Part shown: piece after piece, positions 1 to 10,381 of the stretch
How positions within the stretch are numbered: the first letter of the stretch is position 1
How the letters are laid out: each line of letters opens with the position of its first letter
DNA from: Anaeramoeba flamelloides
Lineage: Eukaryota; Metamonada; Anaeramoebidae
Assembly (NCBI GenBank): GCA_027625915.1
Contig: JANTQA010000017.1
Span: forward strand, 186,001-250,000
Direction of reading: 5' to 3'
Length of the DNA: 64,000 bases
Translations under genes and position numbers: made by a program
The notes under the pieces: model-generated
Databases searched by the model: none
Told to the model about the DNA's origin: nothing
What the model saw: only the letters and a program-made list of their open reading frames with translations

Positions 1-1818
1 AAATTTTTTTATTTTTTTATTTAATAATTATCTTTGACTTATTTACAGTTTTTTTGCAAAATTTTTGTTTTTTCAAGTTAATTCCATAAATATTTTATTT
101 CTTAAAACTGCTTTTATTAAAAGTTTTATCACTTTTTGGGATTCATTCTAACTTCTTGGATAATTTACTAAATTAATATTATTTTTTTTTGTAATTTATT
201 AAGGATTAATAATTTCATTAGTAAACTTAATATATATACAAAACATTTGGAGGATGAAAAACTGGATAATTTATTTTTTTTAATAAAGATATGACGGATA
301 AATCCAGAAATTAAATAAAGAGGGTTTCCCTGTAAACCCCCAATTCCTTCTTTTTTGTAAATTTTTTATAACCAAATTTTGTTATTTTTAATTTAAAATA
401 TTTATTGAACACTATTGAACAAATAATGACTAATTGTATTCAACTATTTTAAATTCTTTTTTTTGTCAATAAAAAATTTGTAATTTTTATATTTCCTACT
501 TGTAAATTTTTCTTTTTCAAATAATCAATTTAGTAACATCTTTTTTTAGATATAATTATTTTTATTCTTATTTTTTTTTTTATTAAAATTAAATTGCAAG
601 TTTGAGATTAAACTTCAAGAGTCTTCTATTCTTTGATAAATAAATTTAAGAAAAAATCTTGCTCAATAATTATTAATTGAGATTAGTCGAAGACTTAAAG
701 ATATTACTTTATTTCAGACTTTATGGATAAATAAACAATTACTTTCTTTAATAAAAATAAATATTTCTCCAATTGGATTATTAATTCATTGGATAAATAT
801 TTTATTATTATTTCTAACATTTATTTTATGAATTGAATTATAAATGTGTTTAAAAAGGTTAACTGTCAATCTTAAAACAGTGAGTCTAACTATAAATACA
901 ACAATTTTCAAAACGTTACTTAATCACATTTTTTAAATACCCTGAATTTTATTATTTTGGAATGAAAAAGATTTAAGAAAAATATTTAATCACACTTTAA
1001 GAGGTAAAGAAAATAAAGGGAAATATGTATTGGGATTTCTTTTTTCTTTCTATCTTTTGTAGATGTTAGTGAGTGTGTTTTTTTTTATTATTATTATTAA
1101 GGATAGCCATTTTAAATGAATTTCTTCAGCAATATTATAATCACTCAATTTTTATTTTAGTTTTAATTAAAATAATCTTTTATACCAGAATAAAAATAAA
1201 TTAATTTTTGGTTTTTTTGGGGATATTTTTTTTTGAATCAATTTTTAAAGCCAAAATTAACAAATCCCTTCAAAATAAACCCGTAAAAAATTTTATCTAA
1301 TTAATTTTTATTTAATCCATTTATTAGTACCAATGTGTTAACAACCCAATAAATTTTAAAATTTTCCGGTAAATCAAAATTTCAAAACTAGTCTACTTTT
1401 AGGCCAGAGGTTTTTTGAAAAAGAATAAAATATAAAAACAAAAAATTGAAATTTTTAAAAAAAATTTAATTTATCTATGGATGATTGACTATGTTCAACT
1501 TTACCAAAACAAAAGGCTGGAGTTTGTAATGCATCTGAAGATGTTCATTTATCAAGCCACCCTTAACTAAAACATAATTTTAAATTGAATTTTACTTACA
1601 AAAGTTTTTATTTTAAAAAGTATTGAACAAGCTTTATCTCAATTATTATCGAACAAAAAAAGTTTGTAAACGAGTTAATATTTATGAAATGTCATGAATT
1701 TGAAGAAATAATTTGATTTTTATACACTTAAATTAAAAATTCTAGAATATTAAAATTATTTCTCATTTTTTTCTTGTTTGTTTACTTGTTTCCTATTTAT
1801 TTTTGTTTATTCCCAAGA
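1..1818. other. AT-rich sequence without recognisable genes
   Basis: I see no long open frame, no RNA gene and no clear inverted repeat here. The stretch is homopolymer-rich A/T sequence ending in a T-rich leader just before the Mdm34-like start codon. Confidence 0.5.
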
Positions 1819-2490
1819 ATGGCTTTTCAATTTAATTGGCCAAAATTCACTAAAGAGGATCATCTATATTACCAAAAAGAGCTTTATGACCTCATCTTTC
1901 AAAACATGATTCCTTTACCAATCTTGTGCGACAACATTTGGATCACTTCACTGTCTTTTGGTGAATCGCCACCGCAATTAAGGATCTTATCGATTAAACG
2001 AAAAAGTAAATATGAACTAACCACGTCTATTAAATTTAGTTACAAAGGAGACGCACATATCCAAATTCAAACTTGCCTTAATTTGAGTAGCCTCGGCAAA
2101 CAAAGGACAACTCGTACATCATCAAGAATTAATTCACATTTTGGTGTTCTTTCTCAAAAGGACAAATTGGAATTACCAATCGTAATAAAGGTAAGAGAAT
2201 TGTGGGTTGATGGTGTTATCACTATTTCCATTGATCCAAACACGGGTATTAAAATCCATTTTTTAAATAACCCTTTAAAAAATATCACAATTGATACAAA
2301 TTTCAATTACAGTAAGGCAATCCATACCATCATCCAAAATTCAATCCCTTTTGTTTTAAACAAACTGTTTAAAGACGACCAATATGAAATCGAAATTCCT
2401 TTAAACGTCGACGATCCTGAATTCCAAAAAGTTTTACAACAAGCTTTTCCTTCGACATCAACAACAGATGAAACAAAGGTTAACAAATAA
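1819..2490 (+). CDS. Mdm34-like SMP-domain protein (ERMES tether)
   Basis: A single-exon gene of 223 residues. The start at 1819 (MAFQFNWPKF) is preferred to an in-frame upstream ATG at 1774 because fungal Mdm34 proteins open with almost the same words (MSF-FNWP-F). The whole protein looks like an SMP (TULIP-fold) lipid-binding domain. The signs are an N-terminal amphipathic helix, then ITSLSFGESPPQLRILSI (Mdm34/Mdm12 have a G--PP-L-I--I stretch here), SYKGDAHIQIQTCLNL (Mdm34 GDAH), a middle strand pair, and IHFLNNPLKNITIDTNF near residue 170. Known family role: a subunit of the ERMES complex, which bridges ER and mitochondrion and moves phospholipids. It lacks the long C-terminal tail of fungal Mdm34. 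An AATAAA lies at 2586. Mdm12 is the main alternative assignment; the opening words favour Mdm34. Confidence 0.8.
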   Translation: MAFQFNWPKFTKEDHLYYQKELYDLIFQNMIPLPILCDNIWITSLSFGESPPQLRILSIKRKSKYELTTSIKFSYKGDAHIQIQTCLNLSSLGKQRTTRTSSRINSHFGVLSQKDKLELPIVIKVRELWVDGVITISIDPNTGIKIHFLNNPLKNITIDTNFNYSKAIHTIIQNSIPFVLNKLFKDDQYEIEIPLNVDDPEFQKVLQQAFPSTSTTDETKVNK

Positions 2491-2871
2491 AAAAAAAAAA
2501 AAAACAAAAAGAAAAACAATTTTCAACTCTTTCTAGAATTGTTGATTTAAGAGTTTAGTATTATAACTATTTAAACTAAGTGTTCAATAAAAATTAAAAA
2601 TCTTTTACTTTTTATTTTTAACACTACTTTAGAAATTATTATTTGGTAGGCTTTTTTTTACGGTTGATTTTGTGCAAAATTTTTGTTTTTTCTTGTTTTT
2701 TCGGCTTCCCTTACAGTAATCCCTTTCAATTGCTTTAAGGGTTGGTAATTGTTTAAAACAGTTGTTTACTATGAACACTTATTTAAATTGAAATTATTTC
2801 TATTGAGAAGTACTTTTATATCACTTTTTCTTGATATTATAAAAGTTTAAAAGAAATTTTGAATTTTTTTA
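2491..2871. other. 3' flank of the Mdm34-like gene
   Basis: An A-run directly follows the stop codon and an AATAAA poly(A)-signal-like hexamer sits at 2586-2591. Nothing else is recognisable before the foldback element starts at about 2872. Confidence 0.4.
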
Positions 2872-4634
2872 AGGTTTAAGATCCCTGTAATTTTTAAAAA
2901 AAAAGATTTTCTTGTATCGGGGGTGGCTTGTTGATATTTTGGTTCTTAGCTGATCGATCTTCAACTTAATATGAATTTTTATAGTGGTTCAAAAAGGCAT
3001 TTTTTGTCCAGTATATATTTTTTTTTCCAGAAATCCAAATTGAAAAGTATAAGACTAATTGGCTGGAACTTAAGTTATAAAAAAATATGGTTTGTGTGTT
3101 GTTGATTAAAATTTTTAATTATGTTTGGATATATTGGAGGTATCGGTGTTAAAAAAAATTGTGATTATCAGGTTGATGATTAAGGAAGTAGTCATTTTTG
3201 AAAATAAAATGGAATCTTGTAAAGATCTAATAAAATTTTTTTTTTTTTAATTTGTGTTTCGACTTATGAAATGGATGAGTTAGCCTCATTTAAACAATTT
3301 ATTGATTTGAGTCTCGTTTTTGAAATTCAAAATTTGCATTTTTCCAATCTAAAACCAAAAAAAGTAACCTTTTATTTTGTTTCACAATTAAGTTATATCT
3401 ATAAAATGGGAAAACATATTTTTCATTTTATGTTGGAAAGTATTGATTTCGAAAGCAAATTTTTTATTTGGTTTCTTTTTCTTTGATAAATATTTCAATT
3501 CAAATCTCAACCAATAAAACTAATTGAATTATAGGTGATTCAATAAATGAATATTTGGTAGAAGATTAACTACAGTTTATCAATTAAATTGAGATCCATT
3601 AAACAAGAAATTTTTTTTCTTTAAGGTTTTAAAAATGTTGTTTTCTGATTTTCAAAAAATGAAAAAAAATTGCAAAAAAATTTTCAATTTTGAATAATTT
3701 TTTTAACAAATTGTTTGGTCTTATCCACAAGAATCCTTAGAACAATTTAAATTAGTTTTGGCAGAAAAAAATTGATTTTGAATATTGAGGATAAAATTAA
3801 CTAATTTCCAAATATCTTCAAAAAAAATTTATTTTGAAAAATCAAATTTCTTCTGAAAACAAAAACAAATTCTTAGTAAAATTATTTAAATGACTTTAAA
3901 ACTTTAATTATTTATAACTGTCCTTCTTAAAAAAATACAATTATTTTTTCAATATATCAATTTTTTGGTTAACCAAGAGTCCTATCTCAAGAAAGAAAAA
4001 AAAATCTTTATATTAATATTCCTGGTAACAAAGACCTGTTATAGTATAATAATGATCAAAATGACAATAAATGGGGTAAAAACTTGTTATGAAGTGAGAA
4101 ATAAAATGAATTTAATCATTTTCTTTTTCAGAAAAAATGGAAAAAAAAAATTGATCTCACTAAACTAATTTTCTTTTCTGAGCTTTCTTAGTCGATCAGA
4201 ATTTTTTGACACTTGACATATACAACATTTGTAAGTAGAGAATACCACAAATAATATATTTTATAATTTTGCCCGGTTGTCGAAGAAGACTGATCCCTTA
4301 AAATTTTTTTTCGAGGTTTGATTTTCTTTAGAACTTTCAAGAAATTTATTTATTATTTTTAATTCATTGAGAAAAAGGGAAATAAATATTCGAATGACAA
4401 TCCAAAAATAAAATATTAAGATTTGATTACCAAAATATTGGTCTAGAACTGATTAATTTGGATTTCGGAAAAAAAAAAAAATATAATTGACAAAAAAGTA
4501 CCTTTTTTAACAACTATTAAAATTCATATTAAGTTGAAGATCGATCCGCTAAGAACCAAAATATCAACAAGCCACCACCCCCGATATAAGAAAATCTTTT
4601 TTTTTTTTTTTGAATTTACAGGGATTGTAAACCT
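2872..4634. mobile_element. Foldback element with ~130 bp inverted arms
   Basis: The left arm (about 2872-2999) is the near-perfect reverse complement of the right arm (about 4499-4634). Both hold the words TATCGGGGGTGG (left reading), TTGTTGATATTTTGGTTCTT and GATCGATCTTCAACTTAAT. Arms are roughly 90% identical by eye and enclose 1.5 kb of AT-rich sequence without a convincing gene; short frames at 3271-3486 and 3965-4168 have no recognisable domain. A non-autonomous foldback or MITE-like transposon is the likely nature. No clear target-site duplication was seen. A word near 4260 (ACTGATCCCTTAAAA) recurs near 19450. Confidence 0.7.
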
Positions 4635-5654
4635 CTAGTAACTAGAAATGCCATTCAGAAAAATTTCATTTTGGCAAGGTTAACTATGCTTAAAAAAAGA
4701 CAAGATTATAAACTATCTTTTATAATAATTTTCCCATTAAAAATCAAATTTTAAATAAAAATATTTTTAATAATTGAAGTTATCTATTATAATATAAAAA
4801 TTTAGATTTTAATATTCAATACTATCTCAAGAGATATTTATTTTTTGTCTAAAAATAAGAGAAAAAAAAATAAAAAAAACTGTTAAAAAAAATTGGGCCA
4901 TTTATTTTGAAAGAAGCATTACATGAAAAATAGAAAATTTAAAAAAGTAAAAAAACCCATTTATCGATTTTCCTTCCATTTGAATGAATAAATCTAATCT
5001 CTTTTTCATATTTGAAACCAATTTTTTCATTAATTCATCTGTTACTTCTTTCAAATTTTTCATTTTCATTTTCCATTTTAACAAAACACTCTTGAAAAAA
5101 TAAAAAAGAGAAAAAATGATTTATTTGTAAACTTTTCATTGTGAGAGGAAAAACTTCAAAACGATACAAAAGTAATACATTATTCAAATGTAGGGTAGGC
5201 CATTTATTATGAAATTTAGTTTATTTATATAAAATTACTTTATAAATTGAGTATCAAAGGCATTCGGTGCGACACCCAAAATATAGCTTAGAGAATACTA
5301 ATCATTCTGGAAAAAAAATCCTGAATTGGTTTTAATTGTAAAATAGTATTAAGTTCATATTTTGAAAGTTTTTTTAAAAGATTTTTTGTACTTTTTAAAA
5401 CATAAATTAATTCAAAAAATAGATTGATTTTATTAGAATTAAAATCGAATTCAAATCATCTAATGAAACAACAATTTAAGTATTTACAATTTTTGAATAT
5501 TGGATTTTAATTGTGAAACATTAACAAAATTATTTTTTTTTTGCTTTTTTTTTAAAAATGTTTTTCATACCCCCTTCATGTGGAATTGACCTTAATATTA
5601 TATATAAATTATTAATAAAGGTTATCAGAATTTCAATATGAGATATTAAAATTG
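4635..5654. other. Unassigned AT-rich sequence
   Basis: A Lys-rich open frame on the minus strand (4902-5084, 60 codons) has no family features and is probably chance. A word GGCCATTTATT occurs at about 4894 and again at about 5199, hinting at old repeat sequence. Nothing else is supportable. Confidence 0.35.
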
Positions 5655-6640
5655 ATAAGTGAAAAAACCTTTTTCAGGTTTTCTTAGTTTTTTTCTTGCT
5701 ATTCCGAAAACCAATAGATTTATAGAATAAAACAGAAAATAAAAGAAAAGTCCCTTTAGTTCTTTTTTAATTTTGGAAATAATAAAAAAAATGTGCTATT
5801 TACTTTTCGAATATTTAAAATAATTGAGTAAAATCTTGGATTATACTTAATCCTTTAAAATTTTTGCAAATTTAACTATGTTACAACATGAGAAACAGTC
5901 TGAAAAATATTTAATAATTCTCTAAATCAATAACAAAAATAAAAAGTTAAACTGTTGTAAAGTACCCTAGAGTACACTAAGTTACTAGATTTTTTAAGTT
6001 TTTAATATTTTCATTTTATTTCTCGAATTGTAAAAAAACTCAAAGATGATTTTCTCAAATTCAAAAGAATAGAATAAAATAACAATTTTTCTCTATTTTT
6101 TCGAATACTTGAAAATTTAAAGACAAAAGATATTTAAAATAGAAGGGATCAATTTAGATTTCAAAACTCATAAATTTTATATTTTACCTTAATAATTATC
6201 ATCAAGGTTATGAATAAAAATAAATAATTTAGATATTATTTACGATTTAGATCATTTTCTATGTAATTGCCCAGTCTATTAAAAGAATTGTAAAATCTGG
6301 ATATCTGTTTTCAAGAAAAAATAATATATCCACAATTATTATAAAATAATAATATTTCTAATATTATTTCAAAAAAAGATTCATAACTTTATTAGCCCTA
6401 GTGGAAAATAAAAGTATATGGAAATCTTTAAAAAATTTCTAAAATAAAATTTAGGGGTTCTGGAAATGCCATAGAGTGCTATCTAGTGGTATAGAGTGCC
6501 GTCAAGTACCTAGAAATTTTTTTAGTTTTTGAAATAAAAAGGAAAATTTATGACAAATTTTCTTACAATTTCTTATATTTAAAAAAAGCCAATAGCAAAT
6601 AAGAGGAATTTAATAACTATAAAATATTATAAAATTACCG
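5655..6640. repeat. Decayed palindromic-module repeat (copy 1)
   Basis: This stretch carries diverged pieces of the composite family seen best at 60.2-60.9 kb: AATTGAGTAAAATCTTGGAT at about 5823, a linker zone with GTACCCTAGAGTACACTAAG at about 5960, a second linker GTGCCGTCAAGTACCTAG at about 6497 and an AGTTTTTGAAATAAA stretch just after it. The part at about 6390-6460 (AGCCCTAGTGGA...GGAAATCTTTAAAAA) matches 41795-41860. It is the most diverged copy, hence probably the oldest. Confidence 0.55.
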
Positions 6641-7042
6641 TTTAGATAATAAACAAAAAAAAACATTTTTCTTTTATTTCATTATTTGTCTTATTACAAT
6701 TATATGAAGATTTCATTTTTCTTGATAATGAATTTAATGGTAAAAAGAAAAGACTAAAACAATTACAATTAATAATTATTTACTCTGAAATTCTTATTAC
6801 TTTTACTCAAAATTATTCTTTCGTGATAAATCACAAATAAAAAATACTTTAAAAATAACAAAATATAAAAAAAAAAAATGAATTTTTTTTATTTAAAGAT
6901 CAGAAGAAGAGCGAGAGACGTTATGCTAAAACCAAAAAAAAATAGAAAATTCCAAGTAACAAAAATAAAGGAAATTTGGGAGTTATTGTAAAAAAAAAAA
7001 TTGTCGATCTTTTGTCTGTCTTAATTTATATGATTGAATGAT
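6641..7042. other. 3' flank of RPS2
   Basis: A/T-rich flank with homopolymer runs. I see no gene and no inverted repeat. Confidence 0.35.
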
Positions 7043-7814
7043 TTATAATTTTTTTTCATCTATTTCACTTTGTTGGAGTTTGTCTTTTTCTTTTTTATCT
7101 TTAAGAAATTGAGAGTGTCTTTCATATGGAATGAGTTGAGCCGGCTTGAGTTCCCATAAATTTAGAGTGAAGAATTCATAGGTTTTCTTAACAGCATTGA
7201 AACAAGCACCAATAAAATTTGGTAAGGTGGCAGATTTACCCCTTGAGGAAGTGTAAACATCTTGGATACCTGCATAACTCAGGATCTTTGATGATACTTT
7301 AGCTGCTACAATGCCTGCACCTCTTGGAGCTGGTACCAATCTGACACGGACAGATCCACATTTACCTGTGATCTTTGTTGGGATTGTGTGTGGCTCACCA
7401 AGTTTGTTTCCCCAGTATCCTAACCTAACAGGTATCATCGATAATTTGGCAAGTCTGAGCGCACCGTTAATGGCCTGTGCAGTTTCTTTGGCAACTTTGA
7501 TGCCAAGGCCAACGTGCCCCTTTTTGTCACCACAGACTACAATTGCCTTGAATCTGGTTCTTTGTCCGGCTTTGGTTTGCTTTTGTACAGACATGATCTT
7601 GACAACTTCGTCATTAACTGTCCCTTTGCTGGGTAAAAGTAATCAACAATTTCTGGTTCCTTAATTGGGAGAGAGTACTCGTAAATTTCAGCAATGCTTT
7701 TGATTTTTCCTGAATCAACAAGCATACCAAGTTTGGTTAATGGCTTCCAAACTTCTTTTTGTCTTCCTCGACCTCTTTCCCTACCTCTTCCTCTGTTTTG
7801 GCTATTTTTTTCAT
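7043..7814 (-). CDS. RPS2: 40S ribosomal protein S2 (uS5)
   Basis: uS5, a core protein of the small ribosomal subunit near the mRNA entry site that affects decoding accuracy. Read from 7814 down, the protein begins with an Arg-Gly-rich tail ([11 protein letters not shown]), as in animal RPS2, then [33 protein letters not shown], the S5 domain with [16 protein letters not shown] and [12 protein letters not shown], then [20 protein letters not shown] and [12 protein letters not shown], ending with a Lys/Glu-rich tail. Two reading-frame changes are needed: one at the run near 7621-7628 (between YPAK and [10 protein letters not shown]) and one in the A7 run after the ATG at 7814. Each fits one missing base in a homopolymer, so I annotate one intact gene with probable consensus errors; a recent pseudogene is the alternative. 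No intron is needed. Confidence 0.95.
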
Positions 7815-8189
7815 TATTTTATGTTTTGAAGAAAAAAACAAAAAAAGAAAAAAATTCGGTATATTCTTGTAAAAGTTAATAAAACAATTTTTTTCTTTTT
7901 TTTATCACCGTCAACATTTTGTGATTGGATAAAGTTGCTTCGGAACAAAAGAAAAAGAAAAAACAAATCAAAAAGAAAACAAACCCTCCTTGTTGAGACA
8001 TATTACTTTTTTGTTATAATAAATATATTTAAAAAAAAATGATTTTTCATTAATTTTTTCTACTCAAAACATTCACACCTAATCATCCTAAATCAAATAA
8101 TCGATGATATTGTCTCTCCCCATTTCCAAAAATATTTAACAAAGAAGCATTGTGTGAGTTTTTTCAAAGACACTCCTGTCTTTTAATTG
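7815..8189. other. 5' flank of RPS2
   Basis: Pyrimidine/purine-run-rich leader sequence upstream of RPS2 on the minus strand, reaching to the TTAA-flanked element at 8190. No open frame or defined promoter motif can be supported. Confidence 0.35.
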
Positions 8190-8193
8190 TTAA

Positions 8194-9011
8194 GGGAGTA
8201 GTCACGATAAAGGAAAATTTTTCACAATTTTGCAATTTTGAAAATGATCAGAAAATCACATTTTTTACTTTGGTTGTTTCTCATTGATTTTTATTAAAGT
8301 ACTTCCTTCATTAGATTTTTTAAATTTTATTTTTCAAAAGTCTCAAAGAAATTGCCACAATATAATGATGAGTTGAATTGCTTAAAATAGTGTTTCGAAT
8401 GTTGAATAGCTTATCTTTTATCCTTATCTCAACATTCTATAGTGGCATTTAATTTTTTTATTTGTTATTTTTCATCATTTTTTATTTTTTTTTAATCATT
8501 ACAACAAAAAACAAATTAGAAAGTTTTTTTTATCAGTGGCATTTGTGATTAATGGATTTTGTTTAAAAAGAACAACAACATTAAAATTGAGAGAATCACA
8601 AAAGAAAATACCAATGGGGCTTTAATAGCTGGTAGGATTCAAAAAATAATAATTATCCCATAACATTTCTGGTTAGGGTTTTAAATACTTGGATTTGGTG
8701 GAATTGGAGAAGTGAATATGATTATATTTTATCAAATTTTAAACAACAAAATATTTCTTATTTTTACTCAAAGAACCCATAATTATCTTCTCCCAAAAAA
8801 AATACTATTTATTATAAAAAAAATAAAAAGCTTACCAATTTTATCATTTTTTTCTCGTTTTTTTTAATTGTTGAACATTAATAAAAAAAATAATCTCATA
8901 GAATTTTTTGAAATAAATTTTTAGAGAATCTAAGATCACCCACCACTAAAAAAAAAGACTCTTCTCTCATCCCTCTCAAATTTTGATCATGTACATGGTG
9001 TAGCTACTCCC
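8194..9011. mobile_element. TTAA-flanked MITE
   Basis: An 818 bp stretch is bounded by TTAA on both sides (8190-8193 and 9012-9015) and has short inverted ends: GGGAGTAGTCAC on the left, and GGGAGTAGCTAC when the right end is read on the minus strand. No coding capacity is visible. TTAA target duplication is typical of piggyBac-type transposases, so a non-autonomous piggyBac-like element is my inference; the short and imperfect ends leave room for doubt. Confidence 0.55.
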
Positions 9012-9015
9012 TTAA

Positions 9016-10380
9016 AGTGATAATATTCACAGTGTATCTTTTTTTCAATTTTGAAAAATATTTCTTTCATTTACTGTTTTTAGTTACCTAGCAGATATCC
9101 TTTATGTATACAATAAAAAAAGGGCCAAACAAATAAATAACAAGATCGAAGGACTTTACAATTTGTTTGGTTTGAAGCACTCTATTTGAAATATCGAAAT
9201 TGAAAAAGGAAGTGAAAAATTTTCATGAATGTTATTTTCCAATTAAATAATGAAAATTTTTATTTAAAGTTCCCAAATATTTTATATTGGTTAGTGGAAC
9301 GCAACAGAAAAATCTTGACAAAATCAGTTAGAAATAATATTCCTGATGATTACGTAAGGTTCATTATGGGTTTTTTGTATAAAATTTTGATTTAATTTAA
9401 TTTTAACCGTCTTAACCTAAGAACTGTTTTATCCAAAAAAATTTTCCTTATGAACTGAAAAAACAATCCAAACATAACCATAAAAGTGTTTTAAAGACTA
9501 AACGAAAGAAACCTAAATTATTTGAACAAAACAAAATTTTACTTTCAAATAATAAAAGATATAGGCAAGAATTGAACTGAAACTTTACAAAGAAACAATC
9601 AAATTATAATGAGATTCTAAATAAAATTCAAACATATTTGGTATTTTTGATGTGATTCTGAATTTTAACTAATTTGATAAAAATCGAAATGTCAAATTAT
9701 TAAAAATTTGAAGATCGGAAAAAACAAAAATTCAAAAAAATATTTTTTTTTTCAATTTTTAAATTTATTAGTTCACCATTTTGATCTCCAGACAACCAAT
9801 TGTACCAGAGATAAAAATTTTTTAATAATGAAGATTTTTGATTTTATCTTTGGAATGAAAAATAATGAAACAAAATATTTCACAATGGCTAGTTTCAAAT
9901 AAGTTTGATAAATTAGTTAAATCATCAAACAACATTATTTTTGTTTTTCATTGTTCTCTCAAAAGCTTTTAATCATTTTAATTGGCTATTTTTTTTTTTT
10001 AAAGTGTTTGAAAAGTGGAAATTTTAATTTTATTAGAACGTTATGAAATTTTAGAAAATTTATTTTATTAATGTTGTTTTTTTTGGACTTTAATATCACC
10101 AAAGAATCGATTTTCAGTGGCAACACTGCTAAGTTGAACTTGGGGGGGGGTCGGTTCGATTCCCCCGAAAGAATCCAATTTTTTCGGTATTAGTTCAGTA
10201 TTTTTTTTTGATTTTTTTTGAAAAATAAAGCATAAAAATTATAAAACTAAAAGTATAAAAGTACAAAAAAAATGAAAATATATATGATTTTTATTTTTCT
10301 AATTGTTTTCTTTTTCTTGAAAATTTTTTTTTTTTTTAACTTTTATTTTTTTTTATATACTCATTAGGACAGAAATTTAT
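9016..10380. other. Intergenic: partial MITE copy and a G-run
   Basis: At about 9234-9275 the words TTATTTTCCAATTAA and ATGAAAATTTTTA repeat the left end of the small MITE at 48974, so this is probably a partial copy. At 10141-10175 a G9 run is followed by TCGGTTCGATTCCCCC, an isolated spot of high GC. No gene was recognised; the small plus-strand frame at 9708-9902 is AT-rich and featureless. Confidence 0.4.
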
Positions 10381-10381
10381 T

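Noticed and set aside
1774-1818. Upstream in-frame ATG of the Mdm34-like gene
   Set aside because: Would add a Phe-rich leader not seen in the family; the second ATG begins the conserved MAFQFNWP words.
7311-7664. 117-codon plus-strand frame over RPS2
   Set aside because: Antisense of a strongly conserved ribosomal protein gene.
10141-10175. tRNA gene
   Set aside because: The B-box-like word has no pairing T-stem, no A-box and no acceptor stem.
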